Shown: one piece after another, positions 36,273 to 46,132 of the stretch | How the letters are laid out: every line of letters begins with the position of its first letter | How positions within the stretch are numbered: position 1 is the first letter of the stretch | Assembly (NCBI RefSeq): GCF_021582875.1 | Contig: NZ_CP091138.1 | Span: forward strand, 1,364,001 to 1,428,000 | From: Microbacterium sp. KUDC0406 | GTDB lineage: Bacteria; Actinomycetota; Actinomycetes; Actinomycetales; Microbacteriaceae | Direction: 5' to 3' | DNA: 64,000 nt | Notes under the pieces: model-generated | What the model was told of the DNA's origin: nothing | The model's input: only the letters and a program-made list of their open reading frames with translations | Databases searched by the model: none | Position numbers and translations under genes: made by a program

Positions 36273-36716
36273 TCAGACGGCGGACTCCGCGGGTGCGTCG
36301 ACGATCAGCCGCTTGCCCGTCATGCCGATGTCGAAACGCTCGTACCCGATCTGATCGTAGAAGGCGAAGACGATCTCGTTTCCCGGGCGGACCATCAGCT
36401 GCACCTTCGGGCAGCCCAGTGCGAGAAGCCGGCGCTCCGCCTCTTCGACCAGCGACCGTCCGATGCCCTCGCCCCTTCGGTCGGCGGCGCTGGCCAGGTA
36501 GTAGATCCAGCCCCGATGCCCGTCGTAGCCGGCCATGACGGTGCCCACGATCCGCCCGGACTCCTCGGCGACGACGAGCAACTCGGGCCAGACGGCGAGC
36601 ATCCGCTCGATGTCGGCGTGCGGGTCGTTCCAGGGCCGGGTCAGACCGGCCTCGTCCCACAGCGCGATGACGGCGTCCTCGTCCGCCCTGTCGAAGGTCC
36701 GTAACTGCACGGTCAC
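36273..36716 (-). CDS. GNAT-family N-acetyltransferase
   Basis: 147 residues from GTG 36716 (VTVQLRTFDRADEDAVIALW). Acetyl-CoA binding signature ADRRGEGIGRSLVEEAERRL, then the final strand FYDQIGYERFDIGMTGKRL. Similar in layout to YpeA-type acetyltransferases. Sits between dapF and a RibD-like reductase; substrate unknown. Confidence 0.82.
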   Translation of the reverse strand: MTVQLRTFDRADEDAVIALWDEAGLTRPWNDPHADIERMLAVWPELLVVAEESGRIVGTVMAGYDGHRGWIYYLASAADRRGEGIGRSLVEEAERRLLALGCPKVQLMVRPGNEIVFAFYDQIGYERFDIGMTGKRLIVDAPAESAV

Positions 36717-36729
36717 TAGTGTCTCCGTT

Positions 36730-37260
36730 CTACGCGCCCTTGAGCACGCGGTAGCGCGTGCAGGCGAACGCCCTATTGCGCGCGACGTCGATGAGTTCCA
36801 GGTCAAGAGTACGGGGCAGCAACGGCGCTCCGGATCCCAGAGTCACCGGTGCGTACTGCACCCACACCTCGTCGAGCAGACCGGCGTCGGCGAACTGCCC
36901 GGCCAGGTCTCCCCCGCCGACGATCCAGAGGTCCTTGCCGTCGGCGACTTCCGTCATCTCGGCGTGCGCCTCGCGCACGTCGCCCTGGGTCAGCCGCAAG
37001 CCTGCCCCCTCGGGCAGGTCGAGGGGGCGATGCGAGAAGATCCAGCCAGGCAGCGTGTGACTCCAGCCGTCCTCGTCGTGGTTCATGATCCACTCGAAGG
37101 TGTGCGCACCCATCGCCATCGCACCGAGCCCCGCACGGAAACCGGGGTAGGCCATCGGGCCGTCGTCGTCGATGTCCTGCTTCAGCAGCCAGTCCAGGGA
37201 GTGATCGGCGGTGGCGATGAAGCCGTCCAGCGACGAGGCGGTGTAGAAGTATGTGGTCAT
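36730..37260 (-). CDS. dihydrofolate reductase-like (RibD C-terminal domain) protein
   Basis: 176 residues: TTYFYTASSLDGFIATADHS, MGAHTFEWIM, LWIVGGGDLAGQF and LLPRTLDLELIDVARN. This fold covers bacterial NADPH-dependent reductases related to RibD/DHFR, many with unknown substrate. It is distinct from the true folA at 56.6 kb. Followed by the GNAT gene 13 nt downstream. Confidence 0.85.
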   Translation of the reverse strand: MTTYFYTASSLDGFIATADHSLDWLLKQDIDDDGPMAYPGFRAGLGAMAMGAHTFEWIMNHDEDGWSHTLPGWIFSHRPLDLPEGAGLRLTQGDVREAHAEMTEVADGKDLWIVGGGDLAGQFADAGLLDEVWVQYAPVTLGSGAPLLPRTLDLELIDVARNRAFACTRYRVLKGA

Positions 37261-37334
37261 GCTGCCATGGTGCCTTCGGCCACCGACACTCGGAACCCCT
37301 CGGTCCTCGCAACGACGTGGTCCAGACTCGAGAT

Positions 37335-37580
37335 ATGGGATGCGACAAGAAGTCCGAGAAGAAACAGATCAGCACCGGCGGCAAGGTGCTCCTCACGATC
37401 CTGGGCATCGTGCAGGTCGCGTTCGCCGCACTGGCGTTCTGGGATCTCGCCGCTCGCGACGCCCGGCAGGTGCGCGGGCCGAAGCCTGCGTGGATCCCGG
37501 TGATCCTGGTGAACTGGATCGGCCCTGCGACCTACTTCGCGTTCGGCGTCAAGCCCGACGAGCTGTCAGTCAAGGATTGA
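37335..37580 (+). CDS. small membrane protein with a PLDc_N-type domain
   Basis: 81 residues ([20 protein letters not shown]). Two hydrophobic helices flank a [20 protein letters not shown] loop and the second reads [16 protein letters not shown], the pattern of the PLDc_N/cardiolipin synthase leader domain found as a stand-alone protein in actinobacteria. Ends 14 nt inside the convergent miaA. Confidence 0.75.
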   Translation: MGCDKKSEKKQISTGGKVLLTILGIVQVAFAALAFWDLAARDARQVRGPKPAWIPVILVNWIGPATYFAFGVKPDELSVKD

Positions 37581-38471
37581 CCCTGCCCCCGTGTCCGGCT
37601 CGGCCCAGCGGATTCCGGGATACCGCTTGAACCACGACACCTGTCGGCGCGCGTAGCGGCGGGTCAGCGCCTGCGTCTCGGCGATCGCCTCGGCCCGCGA
37701 CATCCGCCCGTCCAGCTCGGCGAGCGCCTGTGCGTAGCCGATCGCCTTGCGCGCGGTCACGCCGTCGTCGAGTCCCTCGCCGCGCAGCGCTCGCACCTCC
37801 TCCAGGAGCCCGTCGGCCCACATCCGCTCGACGCGCCGGTCGAGCCTCTGGACCAGTTCCGGACGGTCGACGTGCAGCCCGATGATGCGGGTGTCGGGAT
37901 GCCACAACGCCGGCGCGTCCGGCAGAACCGCCCCGTGTGTCTCGGAGCCCTGCGCGATCACCTCGAGCGCCCGGACGATCCGCCGGCCGTTCTTCGGGTC
38001 GATCTTCGCCGCGGTGGCCGGGTCGAGCGCCTGCAGCCGGGCGAACAGCGCGCCGGTGCCCCGCGCGTCGAGCTCGGCCTCGAGCTCGGCACGCAGCGCG
38101 GCATCCCGTGGCGGGAAGCGGAAATCGAAGATCACGCTCGACACGTACAGCCCGGATCCGCCGACGAGGATCGCGTCGCCGCCGCGCGTGAGGATCGCCT
38201 CGATCGCCTCGCGAGCGATCGGCTGGTACCACGCGACTGCAGCCTCCTCCGTGACCTCGCGCACGTCGAAGAGGTGATGCGGGATGCCGCGGCGCTCGGC
38301 CTCGGTGAGCTTCGCCGTGCCGATGTCCATGCCGCGGTAGAGCTGCATGGCGTCGGCGTTGACGATCTCCGCCGGGTTGCCGCGCGCACGCAGACTCTCG
38401 GCGAGGTCCAAGGCGAAGTCGCTCTTCCCTGTCCCGGTGGCGCCGACGATCGTCCAGAGACGCGAGGTCAT
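37566..38471 (-). CDS. miaA: tRNA dimethylallyltransferase
   Basis: 301 residues from ATG 38471. P-loop [53 protein letters not shown] and the C-terminal [14 protein letters not shown]. Transfers dimethylallyl to A37 of tRNAs reading UNN codons; MiaB then methylthiolates the product. Immediately downstream of miaB (28 nt). Confidence 0.95.
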   Translation of the reverse strand: MTSRLWTIVGATGTGKSDFALDLAESLRARGNPAEIVNADAMQLYRGMDIGTAKLTEAERRGIPHHLFDVREVTEEAAVAWYQPIAREAIEAILTRGGDAILVGGSGLYVSSVIFDFRFPPRDAALRAELEAELDARGTGALFARLQALDPATAAKIDPKNGRRIVRALEVIAQGSETHGAVLPDAPALWHPDTRIIGLHVDRPELVQRLDRRVERMWADGLLEEVRALRGEGLDDGVTARKAIGYAQALAELDGRMSRAEAIAETQALTRRYARRQVSWFKRYPGIRWAEPDTGAGSILD

Positions 38472-38499
38472 CGCACGTCCCCTATCGAGCGCGAAGACT

Positions 38500-40037
38500 T
38501 CACACGCCCACGCGCAGCGTGGGCAGCCCGAGGCGCACGGCGCCGGCCGTGCCCGGCTCGGGCAGGGCGCAGCTCTCGGCCTGCGCACGGTCCCACGCGT
38601 CGCCGCCGCGGGTGCGGCGGATGCGCAGCGGAGCGCCGGTCGGGTCGTCGGCGAGCAGATGGAACGGCGCCGCGTGCGTCACCGTCACGGTCACGACATC
38701 GCCGGGACGCGGCAGATCGGAGCCGGGCGTCACCTCGAAGTGCACCAGACGGTTGTCCTCGGCGCGGCCGGTGAGCCGGTGCGTCTCGGCATCCTTCTTC
38801 CCCTCGCCGACCGAGACCAGCACCTCGAGCTCGCGACCGACCTGCTTCTGATTCTCCTCGAGCGAGATGCGCTCCTGCAGGGCGATCAGGCGGTCGTAGC
38901 GCTCCTGCACGACCTCCTTGGGCACCTGGTCCGCCATGGTCGCGGCGGGCGTGCCCTCGCGGATGGAGTACTGGAACGTGAACGCCCCCGAGAAGCGGGC
39001 CTGCTCGACGACGCGCATGGTGTCCTCGAAGTCCTCATCGGTCTCCCCCGGGAACCCGACGATGATGTCGGTGGTGATCGCCGCGTTCGGGATCTTCGCG
39101 CGCACGCGATCGAGGATGCCGAGGAAGCGCTCACTGCGGTAGGAGCGGCGCATCACGCGCAGGATGCGATCGCTGCCGGACTGCAGCGGCATGTGCAGCT
39201 GCGGCATGACGGCAGGGGTCTCGGCCATGGCATCGATGACGTCGTCGGTGAACGCCGCCGGATGCGGGCTGGTGAAGCGGATGCGCTCGATGCCGTCGAT
39301 CTCCCCGCAGCGCGCAGCAGCTTGCCGAAGGCCTGCCGGTCGCCGAACTCGACGCCGTAGGAGTTCACGTTCTGGCCGAGCAGAGCGACCTCGATCGCGC
39401 CGTCGTCGGCGAGCAGGCGGATCTCGTTCAGGATGTCGCCGGGACGGCGGTCCTTCTCCTTGCCGCGCAGGCTCGGCACGATGCAGAACGTGCAGGTGTT
39501 GTTGCAGCCGACCGAGATCGACACCCAGCCGCTGTGCGCGGAGTCCCGCTTGGTGGGCAGGGTCGAGGGGAACACCTCGAGGGACTCGAGGATCTCCAGT
39601 TCGGCCTCGCCGTTGTGGCGGGCGCGCTCGAGCAGGCTGGGCAGCGATCCCATGTTGTGCGTGCCGAAGACCACATCGACCCAGGGTGCCTTCTCGAGCA
39701 CGGCGTCCTTGTCCATCTGCGCGAGGCAGCCGCCGACGGCGATCTGCATGCCCTCGTGCTTGTCCTTCTTGGACTTCAGATGCCCGAGCGTGCCGTACAG
39801 CTTCCCCGCGGCGTTGTCGCGCACGGCGCAGGTGTTGATGATCACGACGTCGGCGTCCTCGCCGTCGGCTGCACGGACATAGCCCGCGCTCTCCAGAGAG
39901 CCCGAGAGGCGCTCGGAGTCGTGCACGTTCATCTGGCACCCGAAGGTGCGCACTTCATAGGAGCGGTGATGCCCGCCGGCGTCGATCGCCGCCGACGACG
40001 GCGCGATGATCGTCGGTTCGCTGCGCGGAGTAGTCAT
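38500..40037 (-). CDS. miaB: tRNA-2-methylthio-N6-dimethylallyladenosine synthase, frameshifted
   Basis: Starts at ATG 40037 ([13 protein letters not shown]). UPF0004 domain Cys residues in [15 protein letters not shown] and GGCLAQ; radical-SAM CxxxCxxC in [13 protein letters not shown]-terminal TRAM domain ([23 protein letters not shown]). Break near 39306 where GGGG should be GGGGG (LRAAG then [15 protein letters not shown]). 512 residues when repaired. A -10 box TAGAAT lies 10 nt before the ATG. Confidence 0.9.
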
Positions 40038-40180
40038 GATGACAGCCATTCTACGAGCCGCCATCTTTATCGGGCTCAAAGGAAGCGCAACGACGACGCT
40101 ACGTCCCGCTTCGTACCTTCTTCTCATCGGGCCCCGTCCGGAGCGCCCATCCCTGACCCCGACAGGAGCACACCCCTGAG

Positions 40181-41458
40181 ATGAGCCCTCGAACGTTCCT
40201 CGCCAGATTCCGCACCCGGACCAAGGTGGTGGTCTCCGTGGTTGTCGTCATCGTCGCTGCCGCCGCCGTCTGGGTGTTCGCCTTCCTGCTGCCCGCGCAG
40301 AACGCGACGGCCGAGACGATCACCCGCACCACGACCGCGAGCCTGGAGACCCTCGAGAAGACCGTGCAGGGCACCGGCACGGCGACGCCCGCGGTGCAGG
40401 ACGATGTCTCCTTCACCGTGTCCGGAACCGTCACCGCCGTGAAGGTCGCAGAGGGACAGACCGTCGCCGCCGGCGACGTCCTCGCGACCGTCGACACCCT
40501 TCAGCTCAACGCCGACCTGCTCGATGCCAAGGCCTCGCTCGCGGATGCCAAGGCGTCGCTGGCCGTCGCCCAGGACTCCGACGCATCGGATGCCCGCATC
40601 TCGGCCGCGTCCGCTGCGGTCGACGTCGCGCAGTCCGATGTGGACTCCGCGACCGCCGCTCTCGACGACGCCACTCTGAAGGCCCCCGCCGCCGGTCTGG
40701 TGACCACTGTCGGGATCGCCGTCGGCGACAAGGTGACGGGGACCGGGTCCTCATCGTCCTCGAGCCCGTCGACGCCCGTCGACTCCTCCGCCACGACATC
40801 GGCCAGCCCGTTCGGCGGCGGCAGCAGCAGCGGGTCGTCCAGCGATTCCGGCGCCAGCACCGCGGCCTTCACCATCGTCAGCACGAACGCATGGTCCCTC
40901 GACGTCTCGGTCGGCGAGACCGATATCGCGAACGTGAAGAAGGGCCAGCAGGTCGAGCTGGCCACCGACGACGGGGACGAGTACTTCGGCGTGGTCTCCG
41001 AAGTCGGGGTTCTTCCGGGCACCACCTCGGGCTCCGCCCAGTACCCGGTCACCGTGACGGTCACCGGCGACGGCAAGGGGCTGTTCGACGGCGTCTCGCT
41101 GACGGCATCCATCGTGTACCAGCGCCGGACCGATGTGCTGGCCCTGCCCTCGGCCGCGGTCACCACCGCTGACGGCAAGAGCACGGTCACCCTCGTCTCC
41201 GATGACGGGAAGCAGACCGAGACCTCCGTCGAGGTCGGCGAGACCAGCGGCGGCTACACCGAGATCGTCTCGGGCATCTCCGAGGGCGACAAGGTCGTGC
41301 TCACGAGCTTCACGCCCGGTGAGGGGAACTCGGGGCAGTTCCCTGGCGGAGGACGGGTGCCCGGCAACGGCGAGTTCCCCAGCGGCGGAGAGTTCCCCAG
41401 CGGCGGGCAGATGCCCGGCGGCGGCGAGTTCCCCGGCGGGAACGGAGGCCAGCGATGA
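40181..41458 (+). CDS. MacA-like periplasmic adaptor/HlyD-family efflux protein
   Basis: 425 residues. N-terminal transmembrane anchor ([20 protein letters not shown]), lipoyl/biotinyl-like half-motif ([20 protein letters not shown]), a coiled region with repeated DAKASLA, and the second lipoyl half ([18 protein letters not shown]). Beta-barrel and MP domains follow. Unusual Ser/Thr-rich insert [14 protein letters not shown] and a C-terminal low-complexity tail built on [15 protein letters not shown]. Links an inner-membrane ABC pump to outer layers; in Gram-positives its partner is uncertain. Confidence 0.85.
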   Translation: MSPRTFLARFRTRTKVVVSVVVVIVAAAAVWVFAFLLPAQNATAETITRTTTASLETLEKTVQGTGTATPAVQDDVSFTVSGTVTAVKVAEGQTVAAGDVLATVDTLQLNADLLDAKASLADAKASLAVAQDSDASDARISAASAAVDVAQSDVDSATAALDDATLKAPAAGLVTTVGIAVGDKVTGTGSSSSSSPSTPVDSSATTSASPFGGGSSSGSSSDSGASTAAFTIVSTNAWSLDVSVGETDIANVKKGQQVELATDDGDEYFGVVSEVGVLPGTTSGSAQYPVTVTVTGDGKGLFDGVSLTASIVYQRRTDVLALPSAAVTTADGKSTVTLVSDDGKQTETSVEVGETSGGYTEIVSGISEGDKVVLTSFTPGEGNSGQFPGGGRVPGNGEFPSGGEFPSGGQMPGGGEFPGGNGGQR

Positions 41459-42147
41459 GCGGCCCCGTCATCGAGCTGATCGGCGCACGCAAGACCTACC
41501 ACTCTGGAGATCTCGAGTTCGAGGCCCTGCGCGGCATCGACCTCCAAGTGCACGAAGGCGAGTACCTCGCGATCATGGGCCCGTCTGGTTCCGGCAAGTC
41601 CACGCTGATGAACATCCTCGGATGCCTCGACGTGCTCACGGACGGCGAGTATCGGCTCGGCGGGGAGGACGTGTCGCAGCTCAGCGAAGCTGCCCTCGCG
41701 CAGGTGCGCAATCGCCGGATCGGGTTCGTGTTCCAGCAGTTCCACCTGCTGCCGTCGCTCTCGGCACTGCGCAATGTCGAACTGCCACTGGTGTACGGCG
41801 GCATCGGCAGAGCGGAGCGGCACGATCGCGCCGTCGCCGCGCTGAGCAAGGTCGGACTCGAGCAGCGGCTGCACAACCGCCCGGGTGAGCTGTCCGGCGG
41901 GCAGCAGCAGCGCGTCGCGGTGGCCAGGGCCCTGGTGGGCGAGCCGACCATGATCCTGGCGGACGAGCCGACGGGAAACCTCGACTCGACCTCCACCGAC
42001 GACGTTCTCGGCCTGTTCGACGAGCTGAACGACGCGGGCCGCACAATCGTGCTCATCACCCACGAGCACGATGTCGCCCGGCGCGCCGAGCGCGTCGCCC
42101 TGGTGCGCGACGGCCAGATCACGGAGTCCGCGGAGGTGGCGGCGTGA
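41455..42147 (+). CDS. MacB/LolD-type ABC transporter ATPase
   Basis: 230 residues. Walker A GPSGSGKSTLM, Q-loop FVFQQFHLLPSL, signature LSGGQQQRVAVARAL, Walker B MILADEPTGNLD, H-loop LITHEHD. Start overlaps the adaptor stop (ATGA), stop overlaps the permease start. Powers a MacB-type (mechanotransmission) exporter with the next gene. Confidence 0.92.
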   Translation: MSGPVIELIGARKTYHSGDLEFEALRGIDLQVHEGEYLAIMGPSGSGKSTLMNILGCLDVLTDGEYRLGGEDVSQLSEAALAQVRNRRIGFVFQQFHLLPSLSALRNVELPLVYGGIGRAERHDRAVAALSKVGLEQRLHNRPGELSGGQQQRVAVARALVGEPTMILADEPTGNLDSTSTDDVLGLFDELNDAGRTIVLITHEHDVARRAERVALVRDGQITESAEVAA

Positions 42148-43376
42148 ACTGGTCCGAGACCTTCAGCACAGCCTGGCATGCGATCCGCTCGCACACGCTG
42201 CGATCCCTGCTCACCGTCCTCGGCATCCTGGTCGGCGTCGCCGCCGTGGTCGTGACGGTCGGCCTCGGCCTCGGCACGCAGAAGGATGTCAGCGAGCAGA
42301 TCAGCTCGCTGGGCAGCAACCTGCTCATCGTCTCGCCAGGGTCCAGCACCGATTCCAGTGGCATCCGCGGCGGATTCGGCACTTCGACGACGTTGAAGGC
42401 GACGGATGCCGCAGCGCTGCAGTCCGAGGTCGCGGCCCCGGACGTGCAGAGCGTGGCCCCTGAGAAGACGTCGTCGCTGTCGCTGGTCGCCAATGACACG
42501 AACTGGACGACCACCGTCACGGCGACGACGACGGACTGGCCCGAGGTGCGCTCTCGCACCCTCGCCACCGGCTCGTTCTTCACCGATGAGGACTATGCGT
42601 CGAACGCGCATGTCGTCGTGCTCGGCTCCGAGACCGCATCCGAGCTGTTCGGCCGCACCGGAGTGGTCGGGCAGTCCGTGACGATCGACGGCACCGCCTT
42701 CGACATCGTGGGAGTGCTCGACTCGGCCGGCTCGAGCTCGTCGTCCAATCTCGACGATGCCGCCGTGATCCCGCTTTCGACCGCGGCCAGCACCGTGATG
42801 GGCGGCACGAGCTCGTCGGCCGTGAACACGATCTACGTCAAGGCTGTGTCCGACGACGTGCTCTCCGGCGCATATCAGGAGGTGCAGTCGGTCCTGCTGA
42901 ACCTGCACGGCATCACCGACGCCGACAGCGCCGACTTCACCGTCGAGAGTCAGGATGCCCTCGTCGACACCGCGACCGCCGTCTATCAGACGCTCACGGT
43001 TCTGCTCGCGGGCGTCGCCGCCCTGTCGCTGCTGGTCGGCGGGATCGGTGTGATGAACATCATGCTGGTCTCTGTCACCGAGCGCACCAGGGAGATCGGC
43101 CTTCGCAAGGCGCTCGGTGCGCCGCCGGGAGCCATCCGCAACCAGTTCCTGCTCGAGGCGACCGTGCTCGGCTTCGGCGGAGGCATCGTCGGCGTGATCC
43201 TCGGCGTCGTGGTCGCCCTGGTGCTGCCGGCGATCATCGGCAGCTCCGTGGTGCTGTCGCTCCCGATCGTGTTCCTCGCGATGGGCGTCGCCGTCGCGAT
43301 CAGCCTGGTCTTCGGGGTGTACCCCGCCACCAGAGCCGCACGGCTCGTCCCCATCGACGCGCTCCGCAGCGAATGA
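42144..43376 (+). CDS. MacB-type ABC transporter permease
   Basis: 410 residues. N-terminal helix HTLRSLLTVLGILVGVAAVV, large extracytoplasmic domain (about residues 45-280, the MacB periplasmic core), then three C-terminal helices with ERTREIGLRKALGAPPGAI and YPATRAARLVPIDALRSE, typical FtsX/MacB. Together with the ATPase and adaptors it may export peptides, lipids or macrolide-like compounds. Confidence 0.9.
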   Translation: MNWSETFSTAWHAIRSHTLRSLLTVLGILVGVAAVVVTVGLGLGTQKDVSEQISSLGSNLLIVSPGSSTDSSGIRGGFGTSTTLKATDAAALQSEVAAPDVQSVAPEKTSSLSLVANDTNWTTTVTATTTDWPEVRSRTLATGSFFTDEDYASNAHVVVLGSETASELFGRTGVVGQSVTIDGTAFDIVGVLDSAGSSSSSNLDDAAVIPLSTAASTVMGGTSSSAVNTIYVKAVSDDVLSGAYQEVQSVLLNLHGITDADSADFTVESQDALVDTATAVYQTLTVLLAGVAALSLLVGGIGVMNIMLVSVTERTREIGLRKALGAPPGAIRNQFLLEATVLGFGGGIVGVILGVVVALVLPAIIGSSVVLSLPIVFLAMGVAVAISLVFGVYPATRAARLVPIDALRSE

Positions 43377-43401
43377 CCTCCCTCTCCCAAGGAAAGAAAT
43401 C

Positions 43402-44051
43402 ATGACTCTCAGCTCCTCCCGCTTCCGTACGGTGCCGACACCACGGTCACCCAGCGCGTCACGGTCGATGCCTCGACGATCGCCGTCGGCGACTGCGTCA
43501 TGATCATGACCGATGAAGATGCGAAGACGGCGACCACGGTGACCGTCACCGAGGCCTCGGACGACGGCACCTGCGGCATGGGCGGCGGATTCCCCGGCGG
43601 AGGCGGCATGCCCTCCGACGGTGAACGTCCGGAAGGAATGCCGACGGACATGCCGACGGACATGCCGAGCGAGCGTCCCAGCGACATGCCCTCGGGCGGG
43701 CCGGGAGGCCGCGGCGGCTTCGGGTCGATGGTCTCGGGCGCGGTCACCGCCGTCTCCGACTCGGCGATCACCGTCGACGCCGTCGCCTTCGGCGAGGACG
43801 CGAAGACCACCAGCACCGAGGTGGCGCTGAGCGCCGACACGACGATCACGGGCACAGCCGCGGCCACCACCGCCGATGTCAAGACCGGACTGTGCGTGAC
43901 GGCCATGGGTGAGGCCGACGACGCCGGCGGTTACGACGCCACGTCGCTGGCCCTCTCCGACCCCGACAGCAGCGGCGAGTGCACCGGCGCGTTCCCCGGT
44001 GGCGGGCGGATGCCCGGTGCGAACAGCGGTCAGGGAGGCGACTCCGAATGA
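43402..44051 (+). pseudogene. exported low-complexity protein of the efflux island, N-terminus missing or out of frame
   Basis: An ATG at 43402 with AAGGAAAG upstream reads MTLSSSRF and then leaves frame; the conserved body begins YGADTTVTQRVTVDASTIAVGDC about 30 nt further on in another frame and runs to 44051. A signal peptide and N-terminal domain expected for this type of DUF5666-like secreted protein are absent, so a few hundred bases may be deleted at about 43422-43428. Body carries GMPTDMPTDMPSERPSDMPS repeats and ends FPGGGRMPG like its neighbours. An internal ATG at 43500 gives 183 residues. Confidence 0.6.
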
Positions 44052-46078
44052 CGAACGACGACGACCTGTTCGACGCACTCGCCGGAACCGGCGACGAGTC
44101 ATCCCCTGCGGAACGTGAGCCCCTGGGCGCGCGACTGCGGCATGGCACCGGGGCGCTCTTCGGCCGGCGCCGCAATCGCGTGATCGTCGGCGTCACCGTG
44201 ACCGCGGTGGTGCTGGCATCCGGGACCACCGCGGTGTACGCCGCCACGCAGGGCGGCGACGGGAACTACCGCACCGCGGTCGCGGAGAAGGCCGATGTCA
44301 CCGAGGCTCTGGATCTGTCCGGTCAGCTCGCGTCGGCGAACAGCGCCGATGTGGCCTTCCAGGTGGACGGCACGGTCTCCTCGGTGTCCGTCGCGCTCGG
44401 CGATGAGGTGAAGGCCGGGCAGAACCTCGCCACCCTGGACACCGGCGACCTGCAGGATGCCGTGACGAAGGCGGAGGATGCCGTGGCCGCGGCCGCGCAG
44501 ACTCTCGAGGACGATCTGGAGGCGCAGGCGAACGGCACGGACTCCTCCGAGTCCGGCGCAGCGTCTCGTTCCGTCACGCCGCCGTCCGACAGCGCCGAGC
44601 AGGACGCACCCGATGGCTCGAGGTCTGGTGGTTCGACGCCGGGCGGCTCCACGCCCGGCGGCTCGACGACCGGCGGCGGGTCCGATGGGGGCGACGGTTC
44701 CGGATCCGGCGACGGAGACGGCGGAGAGAACGATGCCGAGACGGAGGCCTCGATCCAAGCCGTCACCGAGGCCCAGCAGAACCTTCTCACGGTGTACGAG
44801 CAGTCCGTGACCGCCGGCGAGGCTTCCACCGCGGCACTCGCCTCGGCGCGGGAGGTCTGCGCACCGTTCCTCGACGCGACGCTGGAGTTGCCCGCCGACG
44901 ACGGCTACGACGCGACGGAGGATCCCGAGGCTCCTGCCGTCGATGATGCGACCATCGCCGCGCTGCAGAATGCGCTGAAAGACGCACAGGGCCGGCTGAC
45001 CGACTGCCAGGATGCCGTCGCCACGACGCAGACCGCCCAGGAGTCCACCGAAGAGGCGAACGGCGCGGTCACGGATGCCGCAGAAGCTCTGAACGATGCG
45101 GTCGCGGCTCTGGAGGAGCAGCTTTCGTCTGCGGACCAGCCGACGGATGGATCGGGAGACGACTCGTCGCCGACGGCGGGCTCCGACGGGACGACGGCGA
45201 GCACCGACGGAACGACGGCGAGCACGAGCGCCTTCAGCTCGGCCCTGGTGATCCGCACCGCTGCAGTGACGAGCACCGCCGCCCCCGGCGAGATGGCCGG
45301 AGATTCCGCGGGATCCGGCACGATCACCGCCGAACGGATCCTCGCCGATCAGGCAGCGATCGACTCCGCCGAGGCGCAGCTCGCCATCGCGAAGCAGGAT
45401 CTCGGGTTCGCCACGCTCACGAGCCCCATCGAGGGCACCATCGTCGCGGTGAGCCTCGCCACCGGTGACGATGTCACAGCGGGTTCCGACAGCGCGGTGA
45501 TCACCGTCCAGAGCGCCGGCGGCTACATCGTCGACGCGAGCGTCGGCCTGTCGATGATCTCCAAGATCGAGGTGGGTCAGACCGGCACCGTCGCACTGCC
45601 GGCATTCGGTGCCAGTTATGACGCCACCGTCGCATCGATCGGCGTGCTCAACACGTCATCGAGCTCCACGCCGTCGTACACGGTGACCCTCGCCGTGGAT
45701 GCAGGGGATGACGAGCCCCGAATCGGCGCGACCGCCACGGCGACCGTGCAGCTCGCGTCGGCGACCGGTGTCCTGACCGTGCCGACGTCCGCGGTGACAC
45801 GATCCGGCTCCACCGCGACGGTCCAGGTGCTGACGGATGGAGCGCCGAAGCAGACGGTCATCACACTCGGCGCGATCGGCGCCGAACGCGCCGAGATCAC
45901 CGATGGCCTTGCCGTCGGCGACGTCGTCGTGCTCGCGGATCTCGATCAGAAGATCACCTCGGACGACACCTCCGGCAGCGGCGGACGCACTGCTGGACGC
46001 TTCAGCTCGGGGGACTTCCCGTCCCCCGGGTCCGGGTTCAGCGACGGTGGCGACTTCCCCGCACCCCCGGGAAGCTGA
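44048..46078 (+). CDS. second HlyD-family efflux adaptor, long form
   Basis: 676 residues. Cytoplasmic N-terminus (MTNDDDLFDALAGTGDESSP), one membrane helix (VIVGVTVTAVVLASGTTAVY), lipoyl half VSSVSVALGDEVKAGQNLAT, a long helical hairpin with Gly/Ser/Asp-rich inserts (GGSTPGGSTPGGSTTGGGS), second lipoyl half LTSPIEGTIVAVSLATGDDV, beta-barrel domain and a tail DFPSPGSGFSDGGDFPAPPGS. Start overlaps the previous stop. Two adaptors for one pump is notable. Confidence 0.85.
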   Translation: MTNDDDLFDALAGTGDESSPAEREPLGARLRHGTGALFGRRRNRVIVGVTVTAVVLASGTTAVYAATQGGDGNYRTAVAEKADVTEALDLSGQLASANSADVAFQVDGTVSSVSVALGDEVKAGQNLATLDTGDLQDAVTKAEDAVAAAAQTLEDDLEAQANGTDSSESGAASRSVTPPSDSAEQDAPDGSRSGGSTPGGSTPGGSTTGGGSDGGDGSGSGDGDGGENDAETEASIQAVTEAQQNLLTVYEQSVTAGEASTAALASAREVCAPFLDATLELPADDGYDATEDPEAPAVDDATIAALQNALKDAQGRLTDCQDAVATTQTAQESTEEANGAVTDAAEALNDAVAALEEQLSSADQPTDGSGDDSSPTAGSDGTTASTDGTTASTSAFSSALVIRTAAVTSTAAPGEMAGDSAGSGTITAERILADQAAIDSAEAQLAIAKQDLGFATLTSPIEGTIVAVSLATGDDVTAGSDSAVITVQSAGGYIVDASVGLSMISKIEVGQTGTVALPAFGASYDATVASIGVLNTSSSSTPSYTVTLAVDAGDDEPRIGATATATVQLASATGVLTVPTSAVTRSGSTATVQVLTDGAPKQTVITLGAIGAERAEITDGLAVGDVVVLADLDQKITSDDTSGSGGRTAGRFSSGDFPSPGSGFSDGGDFPAPPGS

Positions 46079-46086
46079 TCCCCAGG

Positions 46087-46132
46087 TCCGAGTGCGCCGA
46101 GGGGAGAACGTTCCCCCTCGGCTCACTCGGAC
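46087..46132. terminator. bidirectional terminator between adaptor and recX
   Basis: TCCGAGTG.GCCGAGGGG pairs with CCCCTCGGC.CACTCGGA around a short loop containing AGAACGTT. It covers the end of recX and lies between convergent genes. Confidence 0.55.

Noticed and set aside
36730..37260. Second folA
   Set aside because: It has the RibD C-terminal-like signature (SLDGFIA) instead of the DHFR substrate motifs found in the true folA at 56562-57038.
41496..44102. Long minus-strand open frame opposite the MacAB island
   Set aside because: No conserved domain; the plus-strand genes overlap cleanly and carry strong family motifs.
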